A stretch of DNA of 63,077 bases. It comes from an uncultured Lachnospiraceae bacterium. Lineage in GTDB: Bacteria; Bacillota; Clostridia; Lachnospirales; Lachnospiraceae. A model generated the notes under the pieces. That model did no database searches. It was not told the origin of the DNA and saw only the letters and a program-made list of their open reading frames with translations. Both the position numbers and the translations under genes were made by a program. Location: positions 1-63,077 of the forward strand of contig CAMWCA010000012.1 of NCBI GenBank assembly GCA_947172705.1, read 5' to 3'. Positions 1 through 8,773 of the stretch are shown one piece after another; within the stretch, counting starts at the first letter, position 1, and every line of letters starts with the position of its first letter.

Positions 1-85
1 ATTGGCTGTGCTCCGCCGTGTCCGCTCACATCCCCTTTCTGCCTGACCCCGTATCCCAAACCCAGACGTAGGTGTGAAAAGTGAC
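1..85. repeat. Right arm of a long palindromic element (truncated by window start)
   Basis: These bases resemble the right outer arm of the complete element at 32.1-32.5 kb. Both share a 'gtgt..gccgc..gctc' block, then 'gcctgac', a 'gtatycc-aaaccc' block and the end 'gtgtgaaaag'. The same terminal signature (gtgtgaaa preceded by a C-rich block) closes the copy at 48.2-48.6 kb. The core and left arm would lie before the window. The arm stops a few bases before the first regulatory repeat of the following ABC-transporter promoter. Confidence 0.65.
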
Positions 86-87
86 CT

Positions 88-168
88 AAAAATTACAAAT
101 TTCCTGCCAAAAATGACAGAATCTGCAAGACGGCGCCAAAGATTACATCTGAACAGTCAAAAATGACA
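88..168 (+). promoter_or_regulatory. Two pairs of direct repeats (activator sites) upstream of an ABC transporter
   Basis: Four copies of AAARATKACA are visible at 88-97, 109-118, 138-147 and 159-168. Spacing is 21, 29 and 21 bp, so within each pair the copies lie two helical turns apart. The last copy ends just ahead of where a -35 box would be for the TATACT at 198-203, and that position has no good -35. This is the classic arrangement of an activator-dependent promoter. Pairs of about 10 bp at 21-bp spacing are typical of LytTR-type regulators, but the regulator is inferred and not in this window. Confidence 0.55.
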
Positions 169-197
169 TCTCTCATTTTGCGGCTTCTGATTTCTGC

Positions 198-203
198 TAT
201 ACT
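198..203 (+). promoter_or_regulatory. -10 box of the first ABC transporter operon
   Basis: TATACT lies 28 bp before the ATPase start codon. No sequence resembling TTGACA is present 16-18 bp upstream, which fits dependence on the direct-repeat binding protein. Confidence 0.45.
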
Positions 204-230
204 GATTTCAATGAAAGAGAGGTGCACATT

Positions 231-1022
231 ATGTTATATGTAAAAAATCTTCACAAGGCTTACCAAAGCGGGAGCAAATCTTATCCTGTATTAAAAGGAA
301 TTAACTTATCGGTTGCGAATCAGGAATTTGTGGCGGTTATGGGTCCGTCAGGATCTGGAAAGAGCACACTGCTTAATTGTATTTCCTGTTATATCCCATT
401 TGAGCAGGGAACCATTACCCTGGGAGGAAAAGAATTAAAAGGGCTTGATCAAAATGCGCTGGCAAAAATCCGCAATGAAAAGCTGGGCTTTGTTTTTCAG
501 GACTTTATGCTTTTAGATGGACTGACGGTAAGAGAAAATATTCTGGTTCCCAGGATTATCCAAGGTAAAGTGGACAGGGAAGCAGAAAAGCTTGCAGATC
601 AACTGATAGAGTTATTTGGAATTGATCACATTGCAGGGAAATATCCCGCAGATATTTCAGGAGGAGAACGGCAGCGGACAGCAGTTGCAAGAAGTTTGAT
701 CAATCAGCCCCTTTTGATTCTGGCAGATGAACCTACCGGAAACCTGGACAGTAAGTCCAGCCGTGCGGTTATTGAATCTTTTGAAAGCGCAAGGAATAAG
801 CTGGGAGCTTCTATCTTTATGGTGACCCACGATAGCTTTGCCGCATCCTTCTGCGACCGGGTGATTCTTCTTAAGGACGGTGTAGTTTATGATACACTGG
901 AAGCCGGTTCAGGGGCGGGAGAAAATAAAAGGAGCGAATTTCAGGATCGCCTGCTTGGCGCAATTCGTAAAATGAGCAGTATGGATGTGAAACCGGAGCA
1001 GGAAACAGCGGGAGGGATGTAA
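231..1022 (+). CDS. ABC transporter ATP-binding protein, Bce/MacB-like
   Basis: Cytoplasmic ATPase that powers the permease encoded directly downstream. Walker A (GPSGSGKST, near residue 39), Q-loop (FQDFML), signature motif (SGGERQR), Walker B plus catalytic Glu (LLILADEP) and H-loop His (MVTHD) are all intact. The 263-residue length is normal for the antimicrobial-peptide/lipoprotein-translocase subgroup. An upstream GTG at 222 is possible, but the AAAGAGAGG ribosome site suits the ATG at 231. It is followed after one base by the FtsX-type permease, so the two form an operon. No two-component system adjoins it, unlike the second Bce module at 15.7-20.6 kb. The substrate is unknown; peptide antibiotic resistance or sensing is an inference from family. 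Confidence 0.9.
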   Translation: MLYVKNLHKAYQSGSKSYPVLKGINLSVANQEFVAVMGPSGSGKSTLLNCISCYIPFEQGTITLGGKELKGLDQNALAKIRNEKLGFVFQDFMLLDGLTVRENILVPRIIQGKVDREAEKLADQLIELFGIDHIAGKYPADISGGERQRTAVARSLINQPLLILADEPTGNLDSKSSRAVIESFESARNKLGASIFMVTHDSFAASFCDRVILLKDGVVYDTLEAGSGAGENKRSEFQDRLLGAIRKMSSMDVKPEQETAGGM

Positions 1023-1023
1023 A

Positions 1024-3129
1024 ATGATGACCATGAAAAGTCTGGAGAAAAAATTACAGAAAGAGGACAGAAAACAGGCGGCGCTTTATCTGTTCTGCAA
1101 TTTTGTTTCTTTATTATTGATCACAGCATACTCCGCCATGATGTTTTCACCAACGGTGCTTTTGGTATTACCGGAAGGCGGGGACAGCCGCAAGCAAATG
1201 ACTATGATTTTTGCGCTGGCAGTGTTTGGATGTGTTGTATTTACAGTTTATGCTTCCAGTCTTTTTTTCAGAAAAAAGGCGAAGCAGCTGGGGACGCTTA
1301 TGGCACTGGGCGCTTCCGGGCGGCGGCTTCTTCCGGGGCTTCTCAGGGAGGTGCTTCTATTAAGTTCTGTCTCTTCCTTTGCAGGTGTTGTGGCTGGTTT
1401 CCCTTTTGTATGGCTGCTGTGGAACAGCTTTCGACTTTTGCTTACGGACAGTGCACAGATGGCATTGAAGCTGGATTTTAAATGCCTGTATTTATCAGCG
1501 CTTCTTTTTATGATTGTGGTTGCCTTTTCCTGCGGGATGGCTTACTGGTATCTGAAACGAACCAATATTATGGAAATCATGCATGAGGAACACAGAAATG
1601 AACCTGTAAAGGAATGGGGAACCTGGTGCGGTCCTGTGGGGATCTTGTTGGTTTTGGCAGGCGCTGTTTTGGGTTATATTGCCCCGGCTGTTTATATGAC
1701 GCTTTTTAGCGCCTATTCTCCGGCATGGATCAACCTCTTCTATTTTCCGGTTTTCCCCGGACTTTATATGATCATGCTCCACACGGTGGTACATGGCTGG
1801 GGGAGGCGGAAAAAACAGCCCTATAAAAATCTCATTGCCAGAAGTATGATGAAATTTCAGGGGAAGCAGACAGTAAACAACCTGCTTGTGAGTACCGTGT
1901 TGATCATGGGCGGTGTATTTGCAATCTTCTATATTCCCATGTTATCGGTAGGAAGTATGATGGGAATTGAAGGGCGTACCTATGATTATGCATATCTTTA
2001 CCGTGCAGACCAAAACGTTCCGGGAGAGCAGGAGATCGCTGCTCTTGCAGGGAAATATGATCTTGCGATCCGGGATTTTAAAAACGCGCCATATTTGTCT
2101 CTGGCAATGGACGGTATCGCGGAGGTAGAAGAAGATGGCGGAAAATTCCATTATGAGCATGTTGATTTTAAGGAAGAGGCAAGATTTCTTTCAGAAGATT
2201 CTTATGAGCTGCTTACAGGAGAAGAGGTCATGGTGGAGTCAGGGAGCTACCTGGCGGTCTGCAATACGGATGAGACGGGTTTGTATTATCTGAATTCCGG
2301 GACAGAAAAGCTTACGAATATGGTTACCTTTCAAAGCATTCCCGTGAATTTTGCCGGATATGCCCATTATGACATACTGACAGATCAGAAGGGGTATTAT
2401 ATATTGAATAATGAGGATTATGAAAAGATCAGGCAGGGGCTTACCCCTGATTGGATGGGAAGCATTGCTTTTTTCAATATGGATGGAAATGACAGCTATG
2501 CATTTGCCCAGGATTTCTTTTATACCCTGGTCGGTTCTTTTGGATCGGAGTGTGAGACGCCTGTTTATTATGATCGTGTAACAAAGTATCAGGTGGAGCA
2601 GGAGGGAGAGGTCTATTGGGGAGATACGGATCGAATGACCAGGATTAGTTTTTCAAGACCTGATGAAAGCGATTTCAGAATGTTTTGGGAATATATGCCT
2701 AAAAGCAGAATTCTGGATAAGATGGACTTTCTCAATACCTTTTCTGTATATCTGATGATGTTCCTGTTTATTGCGATTATTTGTTCTCTGGCGGCAATGA
2801 TCATCAGTTATACACGCTGCATGACAATTGCCATCAATAATCAGTATGTGTTTGAAGATTTAAAAAGGCTTGGCGCTTCACCAGATTTCCTGGTCAAAGA
2901 AATCAAGGGACAGGCAGGACCGGTGTTCAGGATTCCTTCCATCGTGGGGATGTGTGGTATGTATCTTTTGTATATGCTGCTTATGATTGGAAATGATGGA
3001 AAGCTCACAGGCGGCGAGATTGGAGGAATGGGGGTATGCCTTCTGATCATTGGAGGATTGGCAGGCGTGTACTATCTGGTTTACAGGCGGACCCTGAGAA
3101 GCATGTGCAGACAGTTGGAAATCATATAA
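1024..3129 (+). CDS. ABC transporter permease, FtsX/BceB-like
   Basis: Membrane partner of the preceding ATPase. The 701-residue protein has an N-terminal membrane segment (about residues 22-50), more helices between 70 and 310, a long extracellular domain of about 230 residues (roughly 320-560) and three C-terminal helices. This is the BceB-like plan of FtsX permeases with a large external domain between helices. The start overlaps the GGGAGGG ribosome site of the ATPase tail, and an alternative ATG lies two codons downstream. A hairpin with a T-run follows the stop. The exported substrate or bound peptide cannot be named from the sequence. Confidence 0.85.
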   Translation: MMTMKSLEKKLQKEDRKQAALYLFCNFVSLLLITAYSAMMFSPTVLLVLPEGGDSRKQMTMIFALAVFGCVVFTVYASSLFFRKKAKQLGTLMALGASGRRLLPGLLREVLLLSSVSSFAGVVAGFPFVWLLWNSFRLLLTDSAQMALKLDFKCLYLSALLFMIVVAFSCGMAYWYLKRTNIMEIMHEEHRNEPVKEWGTWCGPVGILLVLAGAVLGYIAPAVYMTLFSAYSPAWINLFYFPVFPGLYMIMLHTVVHGWGRRKKQPYKNLIARSMMKFQGKQTVNNLLVSTVLIMGGVFAIFYIPMLSVGSMMGIEGRTYDYAYLYRADQNVPGEQEIAALAGKYDLAIRDFKNAPYLSLAMDGIAEVEEDGGKFHYEHVDFKEEARFLSEDSYELLTGEEVMVESGSYLAVCNTDETGLYYLNSGTEKLTNMVTFQSIPVNFAGYAHYDILTDQKGYYILNNEDYEKIRQGLTPDWMGSIAFFNMDGNDSYAFAQDFFYTLVGSFGSECETPVYYDRVTKYQVEQEGEVYWGDTDRMTRISFSRPDESDFRMFWEYMPKSRILDKMDFLNTFSVYLMMFLFIAIICSLAAMIISYTRCMTIAINNQYVFEDLKRLGASPDFLVKEIKGQAGPVFRIPSIVGMCGMYLLYMLLMIGNDGKLTGGEIGGMGVCLLIIGGLAGVYYLVYRRTLRSMCRQLEII

Positions 3130-3153
3130 AAGAGGAAAATCATGTGGATGTGA

Positions 3154-3190
3154 GAGCGGCTCCGCCAGACTGGCGGGGCTGTTATTTTTT
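3154..3190 (+). terminator. Rho-independent terminator after the first ABC operon
   Basis: A GC-rich stem (GCGGCTCCGCCA pairing with TGGCGGGGCTGT) and a short loop are followed by TTATTTTTT. Confidence 0.8.
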
Positions 3191-3370
3191 GTGGAAAGAG
3201 ATTGTATTTTGTATGTTGCATTCTATTTATGATTGACATCAAAACAGGAGAAAAGATATAATATTTTTGCATCATATATATGCAATATAACAGGAGCAAG
3301 AATACAATAAAACTAAGAGAAGGTTATATTGTATTGACGTATTAGTATAAAAGTGGAGTGAAAATTAAGA

Positions 3371-5959
3371 ATGAAGAAAAAGGGTCATGAAAAAAAGATA
3401 GATAGAGGACTTCCCTTGTTTTTTTCTATTATTCTTGTTTTTTTTATTTTGGGAGTAAGCGTCTTTTCTGTTTCCAAAAAGATTTCCAGGGAGATGTCCT
3501 CGTCAGCGATTCAAAATTTAAGTGAAAGCCTGGATCTGATCGCTTGTACCATAGAGGCAATCATAAATAAAGAAGCAGAGTATCAAAAGCTTATGGCGCA
3601 GGAGATCGCAAAGCTGGATAATCCGGAGGAATATATTTTGGATTATGTGAAATGCGATACGATGACCAAGGTAGCTCTCATTCGAAAGGGAGAAACAGAG
3701 GGTGTTTCAAATACAGGAGATATTTTTACGGAGGAAGAACTGGATTTTTCCTTTGGCGGTACAGCAGAGGATATTCAGATCTCCCAGTCGTATTTGAATT
3801 ATATGGGAACATGGGCGTATACTATGAAATGCCCTGTTGTAAAGGACGGGCAGGAGATTGCATTTCTTTATGTAGAGTATATTTATGATTCTCTTGACCG
3901 GTCGCTGCCGGAAGGCTTTTATAATCAAAAGGCAATGCTTTACATTATGGATGCGAAGACCCAGAGATTTGTATTGAAGCCCAAGGGGATGGGGGAGCGG
4001 AACGCGGGACACCTGAACCTGAAAGATTTTTATCGGGCAAATGACATCCAGGAAGAAGCTCTTCGGGATCAGGTGGAGGATTGCCTGGAAAATGGGAATG
4101 ATATTATGTTTTACCATGATATCAGAAATAAAGATTCCCTGAATTATATGTGGTCGGTAAATGATGGGAGAATCTATTTGATTGGCTATGTGCCGATTGA
4201 AGCAATACAACAGGAAGGACGAACCATAAATCAAAATATATTTATTGTGGTATTGATTATGCTGACGGCGTTTGTTGCATGCTGCCTTTTATATTATCTG
4301 AACCAGAGGCAGCAGCAGAAGGTTCGCAGGGAGCGGGAAGCAGAAAGGGAAATCAGTAACCGCAGGCTGGCGGAAGCATTGCATGCGGCTCAGATTGCAA
4401 GTAATTCAAAAACGACATTTCTTTCCAATATGTCCCATGATATCCGTACGCCCATGAATGCGGTTTTGGGCTTTACGACACTGCTTGCAAAGGATGCTGA
4501 GAATCCGGAAAAAGTGAGGGAATATACAAAGAAGATCATGGCTTCAGGGCAGCATCTTCTTAGCCTGATCAACGATATTTTGGATGTATCCAAAATTGAA
4601 AGTGGAAAGGTGGTCCTCACGGTGGAGAAGTTCACCTTGAGTGATCTTATTTCTTCCGTAGATGCGATTATCCGCCCCATGGCGGAGGCGAGAGAGCAGA
4701 AATTTTCCATTGAAGTGACAGGCATTAAGCATGAAAGCCTGTTGGGAGATGAGACGCGGATCAATCAGATTCTGATCAATCTCCTCTCAAATGCCGTAAA
4801 GTATACGCCGACTGGCGGAAGGATCTGGCTGCGCATTATTGGGCTTAAGCAGCGTTCTAACCAATACGAACATATCAGGATCGAAGTACAGGATAACGGG
4901 TACGGTATGACGCCGGAATATCTTGAGACAATTTTTGACGCATTTACCAGAGCAGAAAACAGTACAACGAATAAAGTGCAGGGTGCCGGACTGGGAATGG
5001 CGATTACGAAGAATATCATAGAACTTATGGGAGGAACCATTGACGTTTTCAGTGAGGTTAACCAGGGCAGCCTTTTCAGGGTGGATCTGGAATTCCGGAT
5101 ACCAGAAGGACAGGCGGACAGGCGATTTTGGATAGAAAAGGGGATCTCCCGTATTCTGGCAGTGGATGAAGAGATAGAAGAATGTGAGAATATTCAAACA
5201 CTCATGAAGGATGCAGGGGTAGAAGTGGATATGGCGCACAGTATGGAAGAGGCGTTGTCCCTGCTCCAAAACAGAGGGGATGAGGCAGAGCAATATCAGG
5301 CGATTCTTCTGAATTGGAGTATTCCGGAAACTGGCGCTCTACAAGGGGCTAAAAGCATCAGAGAAATAGTGCAGGATACAGTGCCTATCGTTTTTTTGGC
5401 GGCTTATGATGAAGAAGGAGTGGAGCAGATCTACCAAATGCAAAACACAGGGCTTCTCGCCAAGCCTTTCTTTGCATCTGCGTTTAAAGAAAAAATAGTG
5501 GAAATGCAGGCGGAGAAAACATCAGGCGACGGCTTGGAGGCAGGGGATGACAATGGTCTTGAGGGAATGTGTTTCCTTGCGGCTGAAGATAATGAGATCA
5601 ATGCAGAAATTTTGCAGGAAATTTTGTCTATGGAGAATGCCCGGTGTGAGATCGTTGAAAATGGTCAATTAGCAGTAGAACGGTTTCAAAATTCATACGA
5701 AGGGGAGTTTGATGCAATTTTAATGGATGTACAGATGCCGGTGATGAATGGATATGACGCAACCCGTGCCATCAGAGCTTTAGAACGCAGGGATGCAAAA
5801 GAGATCACCATTATCGCCATGACAGCCAATGCTTTCGTGGAAGATGAAAAGGAGGCTCTTGACGCAGGCATGAATGTCCATTTGGCAAAACCGATCAATA
5901 TGGAGTTATTAAAGAAAGTGATTATGCAGTATACAAAAAGAAAGAATGAAAATGACTAG
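3371..5959 (+). CDS. Hybrid sensor histidine kinase with degenerate and intact receiver domains
   Basis: Membrane-bound sensor of 862 residues. Visible in order: a transmembrane helix (about 18-36), an extracellular Cache-like sensor region to about 290, a second helix (about 295-315), a HisKA dimerisation domain with phospho-acceptor His356 (SHDIRTPMN), an HATPase domain (N box NLLSNAVKYT, G boxes DNGYG and GAGLGMA), then two receiver modules. The first receiver is degenerate: its phospho-Asp position reads NWSIP. The second is intact, with Asp786 in LMDVQMP and a C-terminal Lys in LAKP. No output DNA-binding domain is present, so a phosphorelay partner elsewhere is expected. The next gene, a solute-binding lipoprotein, begins 26 bases later and probably works with it. 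Confidence 0.88.
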   Translation: MKKKGHEKKIDRGLPLFFSIILVFFILGVSVFSVSKKISREMSSSAIQNLSESLDLIACTIEAIINKEAEYQKLMAQEIAKLDNPEEYILDYVKCDTMTKVALIRKGETEGVSNTGDIFTEEELDFSFGGTAEDIQISQSYLNYMGTWAYTMKCPVVKDGQEIAFLYVEYIYDSLDRSLPEGFYNQKAMLYIMDAKTQRFVLKPKGMGERNAGHLNLKDFYRANDIQEEALRDQVEDCLENGNDIMFYHDIRNKDSLNYMWSVNDGRIYLIGYVPIEAIQQEGRTINQNIFIVVLIMLTAFVACCLLYYLNQRQQQKVRREREAEREISNRRLAEALHAAQIASNSKTTFLSNMSHDIRTPMNAVLGFTTLLAKDAENPEKVREYTKKIMASGQHLLSLINDILDVSKIESGKVVLTVEKFTLSDLISSVDAIIRPMAEAREQKFSIEVTGIKHESLLGDETRINQILINLLSNAVKYTPTGGRIWLRIIGLKQRSNQYEHIRIEVQDNGYGMTPEYLETIFDAFTRAENSTTNKVQGAGLGMAITKNIIELMGGTIDVFSEVNQGSLFRVDLEFRIPEGQADRRFWIEKGISRILAVDEEIEECENIQTLMKDAGVEVDMAHSMEEALSLLQNRGDEAEQYQAILLNWSIPETGALQGAKSIREIVQDTVPIVFLAAYDEEGVEQIYQMQNTGLLAKPFFASAFKEKIVEMQAEKTSGDGLEAGDDNGLEGMCFLAAEDNEINAEILQEILSMENARCEIVENGQLAVERFQNSYEGEFDAILMDVQMPVMNGYDATRAIRALERRDAKEITIIAMTANAFVEDEKEALDAGMNVHLAKPINMELLKKVIMQYTKRKNEND

Positions 5960-5985
5960 TCGTGTTGGAGAGAGTGGGTGAATCC

Positions 5986-7305
5986 ATGAAAAATGATAAG
6001 AAAAGATCGATGGGAAGATTGGTCGCAGTATTTATGACCGCAATTATTGCTTTCACAATATCAGCATGTGGAAACAGGAAGGACTCAGACATAAATCTGA
6101 TTACAAGAGAGGAAGAAAACGAAAGGGTTGTGAATCTGTTCAGCCCAATGGAAAAAACAGAGGCGGATGCGGAAAACATTGCAAGAAGCGCTGCTGATAA
6201 GACTATTGTGATGGCAGAAGAAAAGCTCGGGATAAAAGTCGGATATGTGACATATACGGCAGAGGATTATCAGGACAAAACATATGACGATGTGACTCTT
6301 GACAGGGCACGTAATAATATGGATGATATATATTTGCTTAATCCGGACACTCTTCGTACATTAGGCGAGGAAGGGAAACTGCGGGATCTTTCGGGGCTTG
6401 CCTGTGTAGACAATTTGAGGGATGTGGTGAAAGCGGCGAATATGGTAGACGGGAAATTGGTTGCCATTCCCCAGGAGGTGGTAGCGTATGGATTATTTAT
6501 CAACAAAGACTTGTTTGATCAATATAATATTGCGCTGCCGGAAACGCCGGAGGATTTTCTGGAATGCTGCAGAACTTTTCAGGAAAACGGAATTGAGACG
6601 CCGGTGGGCGCCAATCGCTGGTGGCTGGAAACCTTTGTTTTAGCGCAGGCATATGCAGATCTGTATAACGGCGGAAATACAGAAGCGGAGATAGCGGCAT
6701 TAAACAGTGGAGAGAGTAAATACAGTGACTATATGCGCCCTGGATTTGAATTTCTAAAGGAAATGATAGATCAGGGATACATTGATGCCGGGAAAGCCAG
6801 TGTGAGTGAGGCAATTGAAGGCGAGGGAGAGGATTTTATGGCACAGAAGACACCCATCGTCATGGCGTACTGGGGTGCGGCAAATGCGGAGACTGCATAT
6901 GGAAAGCCGGATTTTGAATTGCTGGTCATTGGATTTCCCAGCAGCCGGGGACAGATGCCGGTTATGCCAATGACAGGTTTTGGAATTGGCATTGATGCGG
7001 AACATGGGGAGGATGCCATGAAAGCTTTGGACATTATGCTTTCTGATGAGGCGCTCCAGGTCTACGCGGAAACCAACAGGGTGATTTCTCCATCTCAAAA
7101 TGTGGAAGTGGAATGTATTCCTGCTTTGAAACCTTTAAACGACAAAATTCAGGAGAATGTGTATGTTCTTGGTTCCAATGCAGGGATGAAGGTTGAACAG
7201 TGGGGAAATACGTGCCTGATCGTAAGAGATTTGTTAAATGGCGCCACGGTGGATGAATGCATGGCTGAATTTGACCGATTGCAGGAGGAAGCTTTAAGCA
7301 AATAA
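5986..7305 (+). CDS. Extracellular solute-binding lipoprotein (ABC sugar-type), without a permease
   Basis: Exported lipoprotein. The N-terminus is basic (MKNDKKRS), then hydrophobic, ending in the lipobox ISAC at about residue 25, followed by a family 1 type solute-binding fold of about 415 residues. A GTG at 5962 is possible, but the signal peptide and GGGTG ribosome site favour 5986. No ABC permease or ATPase adjoins it; it directly follows the hybrid kinase with no terminator between. Such pairing suggests ligand presentation to the kinase sensor domain rather than transport, although use of a permease elsewhere is not excluded. The ligand is unknown; the family favours carbohydrates. Confidence 0.8.
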   Translation: MKNDKKRSMGRLVAVFMTAIIAFTISACGNRKDSDINLITREEENERVVNLFSPMEKTEADAENIARSAADKTIVMAEEKLGIKVGYVTYTAEDYQDKTYDDVTLDRARNNMDDIYLLNPDTLRTLGEEGKLRDLSGLACVDNLRDVVKAANMVDGKLVAIPQEVVAYGLFINKDLFDQYNIALPETPEDFLECCRTFQENGIETPVGANRWWLETFVLAQAYADLYNGGNTEAEIAALNSGESKYSDYMRPGFEFLKEMIDQGYIDAGKASVSEAIEGEGEDFMAQKTPIVMAYWGAANAETAYGKPDFELLVIGFPSSRGQMPVMPMTGFGIGIDAEHGEDAMKALDIMLSDEALQVYAETNRVISPSQNVEVECIPALKPLNDKIQENVYVLGSNAGMKVEQWGNTCLIVRDLLNGATVDECMAEFDRLQEEALSK

Positions 7306-7343
7306 GTGCAGGTCAAAAAATAGAGTTAAAATATAAATTTTTC

Positions 7344-7372
7344 TTGCAAAAGGCACTCGGGTATGATAAAAT
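7344..7372 (+). promoter_or_regulatory. Promoter of the tRNA-Glu/tRNA-Cys pair
   Basis: TTGCAA (7344-7349), a 17-bp spacer and TAAAAT (7367-7372) make a good housekeeping promoter about 70 bp before tRNA-Glu. Confidence 0.6.
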
Positions 7373-7443
7373 AATTTGCGTTAGGTTATCACTTACGCGG
7401 GTGCCGCATACGATATAGTATAAGCGCCGGAAAGAAATGACGA

Positions 7444-7515
7444 GGCTCCATGGTCAAGCGGTTAAGACATCGCCCTTTCACGGCGGTAACACGGGTTCGA
7501 TTCCCGTTGGAGTCA
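7444..7515 (+). tRNA. tRNA-Glu (anticodon TTC)
   Basis: A 72-nt cloverleaf: acceptor GGCTCCA pairs with TGGAGTC (one G-U). The anticodon loop reads CTTTCAC, giving TTC. The T arm is ACGGGTTCGATTCCCGT. No CCA is encoded; the discriminator is A. It is followed 25 bases later by tRNA-Cys in the same transcript. Confidence 0.95.
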
Positions 7516-7540
7516 TTGTAGTGCACAATTTTATATTTAT

Positions 7541-7612
7541 GGCGCAGTAGCCAAGTGGTAAGGCAATGGTCTGCAACACCAGTACGCACCGGTTCAAATC
7601 CGGTCTGCGCCT
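7541..7612 (+). tRNA. tRNA-Cys (anticodon GCA)
   Basis: Acceptor GGCGCAG pairs with CTGCGCC. The anticodon loop is TCTGCAACA with GCA, the T arm is CCGGTTCAAATCCGG, the discriminator is T, and CCA is not encoded. A hairpin ends the transcript just downstream. Confidence 0.95.
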
Positions 7613-7623
7613 CTCAAACAAGT

Positions 7624-7662
7624 GGGGATATTCAAGCTTTTGAATATCCCCATAAATTTTTG
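7624..7662. terminator. Terminator between the tRNAs and the convergent peptidase gene
   Basis: A perfect 12-bp stem GGGGATATTCAA/TTGAATATCCCC with a 4-base loop is followed by AATTTTT on the plus strand. The peptidase stop codon on the minus strand lies inside the stem, so the hairpin may serve both directions. Confidence 0.75.
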
Positions 7663-8624
7663 ATCTGATAGTGAAGGGTATCGAAATCCCAGGACTTTTC
7701 ACTGCGCTGGCGGCTGTTGGGATCGTTGACCAGAAAGCCGTTTTGATCGTAGCCATAGATTACAATAAAATGCCCGGTAGTGGTAAAGTCGCCCGGACGC
7801 ATGGCACAGATGATCAGGTTTCCCCAGTCGAGATACTGCTTCATTGTCGCCTCGTCCAGCCCCAGCTCGCTTGCTTTTACGCCATAGGCGGACGTGCCTT
7901 CTGTCATAAGGGTCCAGGCGGTTCCTACGCCTTCTGTGTAATAGCCGTTATTCATGCTGTATGCGGCTAGGGCATCGGGGGTAGCGTCCTCGTTTCGGGT
8001 AAGGGCGTAAATAACCATGGACAGGCAGGTGGGACCGCAGCCGGAGATGCCGATCCTGCTTCCCCCATAAGGGGCGTATCCCCAACGGCTGTCCCATTGC
8101 AGGAAAAGGGGGAAGGCTTGCTCTTTGTCTGCTGCACTAACCCCTCCGTTTACGGAAGCGTCGGCGGTTAAAAAGTTTTTCACATATTCTGTAAGCTCTT
8201 GATTGGCGGCAAGAGAGATCAAAAGATCCTCCGGATAGTCTGCTCTATGGGCGTATATTTCGGCGATATCTGCATTTCCCTGAGCAAGTTGAAAAAGAGT
8301 CTCCTCCGCTTTGCTGTCTGCAAGAAGCCTCTCATGGTCGAGGCTGAGATTTTCTATATCCTGCTCTGAGAGAGAATCTTTTTCCATGGATTTTTTCCCA
8401 TGAATCATTTCCACCGGGGTAATGGCAGTCTGGGAGGGTAAAGCGGACAGGGTTTTGGCAAATATTTCCTTGAAGGTAATTCCTCTGGAAAAAATAAGCA
8501 AAATACATACCAGAATCCCTGCCATGACGATATCGCAGGTAAATAGCAGAAGCTGATGCCGCAAAGTCTTTTTTCTTTGCCGTGCCGCCGTCTTTCTTTT
8601 TCTTTTCCGTTGTTTCTGGCTCAT
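7632..8624 (-). CDS. C39-family-like cysteine peptidase, membrane anchored
   Basis: A 330-residue protein with a very basic N-terminus (about 20 residues rich in K/R), one transmembrane helix (about 25-48), a spacer, and a C-terminal Peptidase_C39_2-type domain. Active-site elements are visible: Gln in LQWDSRWG, Cys in SGCGPTC, His in TGHFIVIYGY and Asp in VNDPNS. A membrane-anchored extracytoplasmic peptidase is expected; substrates are unknown, and the fold is also used by non-ABC bacteriocin-type and cell-surface peptidases. The start at 8624 (MSQK) is chosen because AGAGGA lies before it; an upstream in-frame ATG lacks a site. Divergent from the phosphoesterase gene. Confidence 0.85.
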   Translation of the reverse strand: MSQKQRKRKRKTAARQRKKTLRHQLLLFTCDIVMAGILVCILLIFSRGITFKEIFAKTLSALPSQTAITPVEMIHGKKSMEKDSLSEQDIENLSLDHERLLADSKAEETLFQLAQGNADIAEIYAHRADYPEDLLISLAANQELTEYVKNFLTADASVNGGVSAADKEQAFPLFLQWDSRWGYAPYGGSRIGISGCGPTCLSMVIYALTRNEDATPDALAAYSMNNGYYTEGVGTAWTLMTEGTSAYGVKASELGLDEATMKQYLDWGNLIICAMRPGDFTTTGHFIVIYGYDQNGFLVNDPNSRQRSEKSWDFDTLHYQIKNLWGYSKA

Positions 8625-8773
8625 GAAGGTTCCTCTTTTGCTATAAATTTTCAAAACAAGGATAACATATTTTTATCTAAATAGACTCTAAAGATTTGAT
8701 TAATTTATGGTATAATTTCTTAAGATATCTGATTTATAACATTTGTAAAAGCGCGTCGGCGTGGAGGATCATT

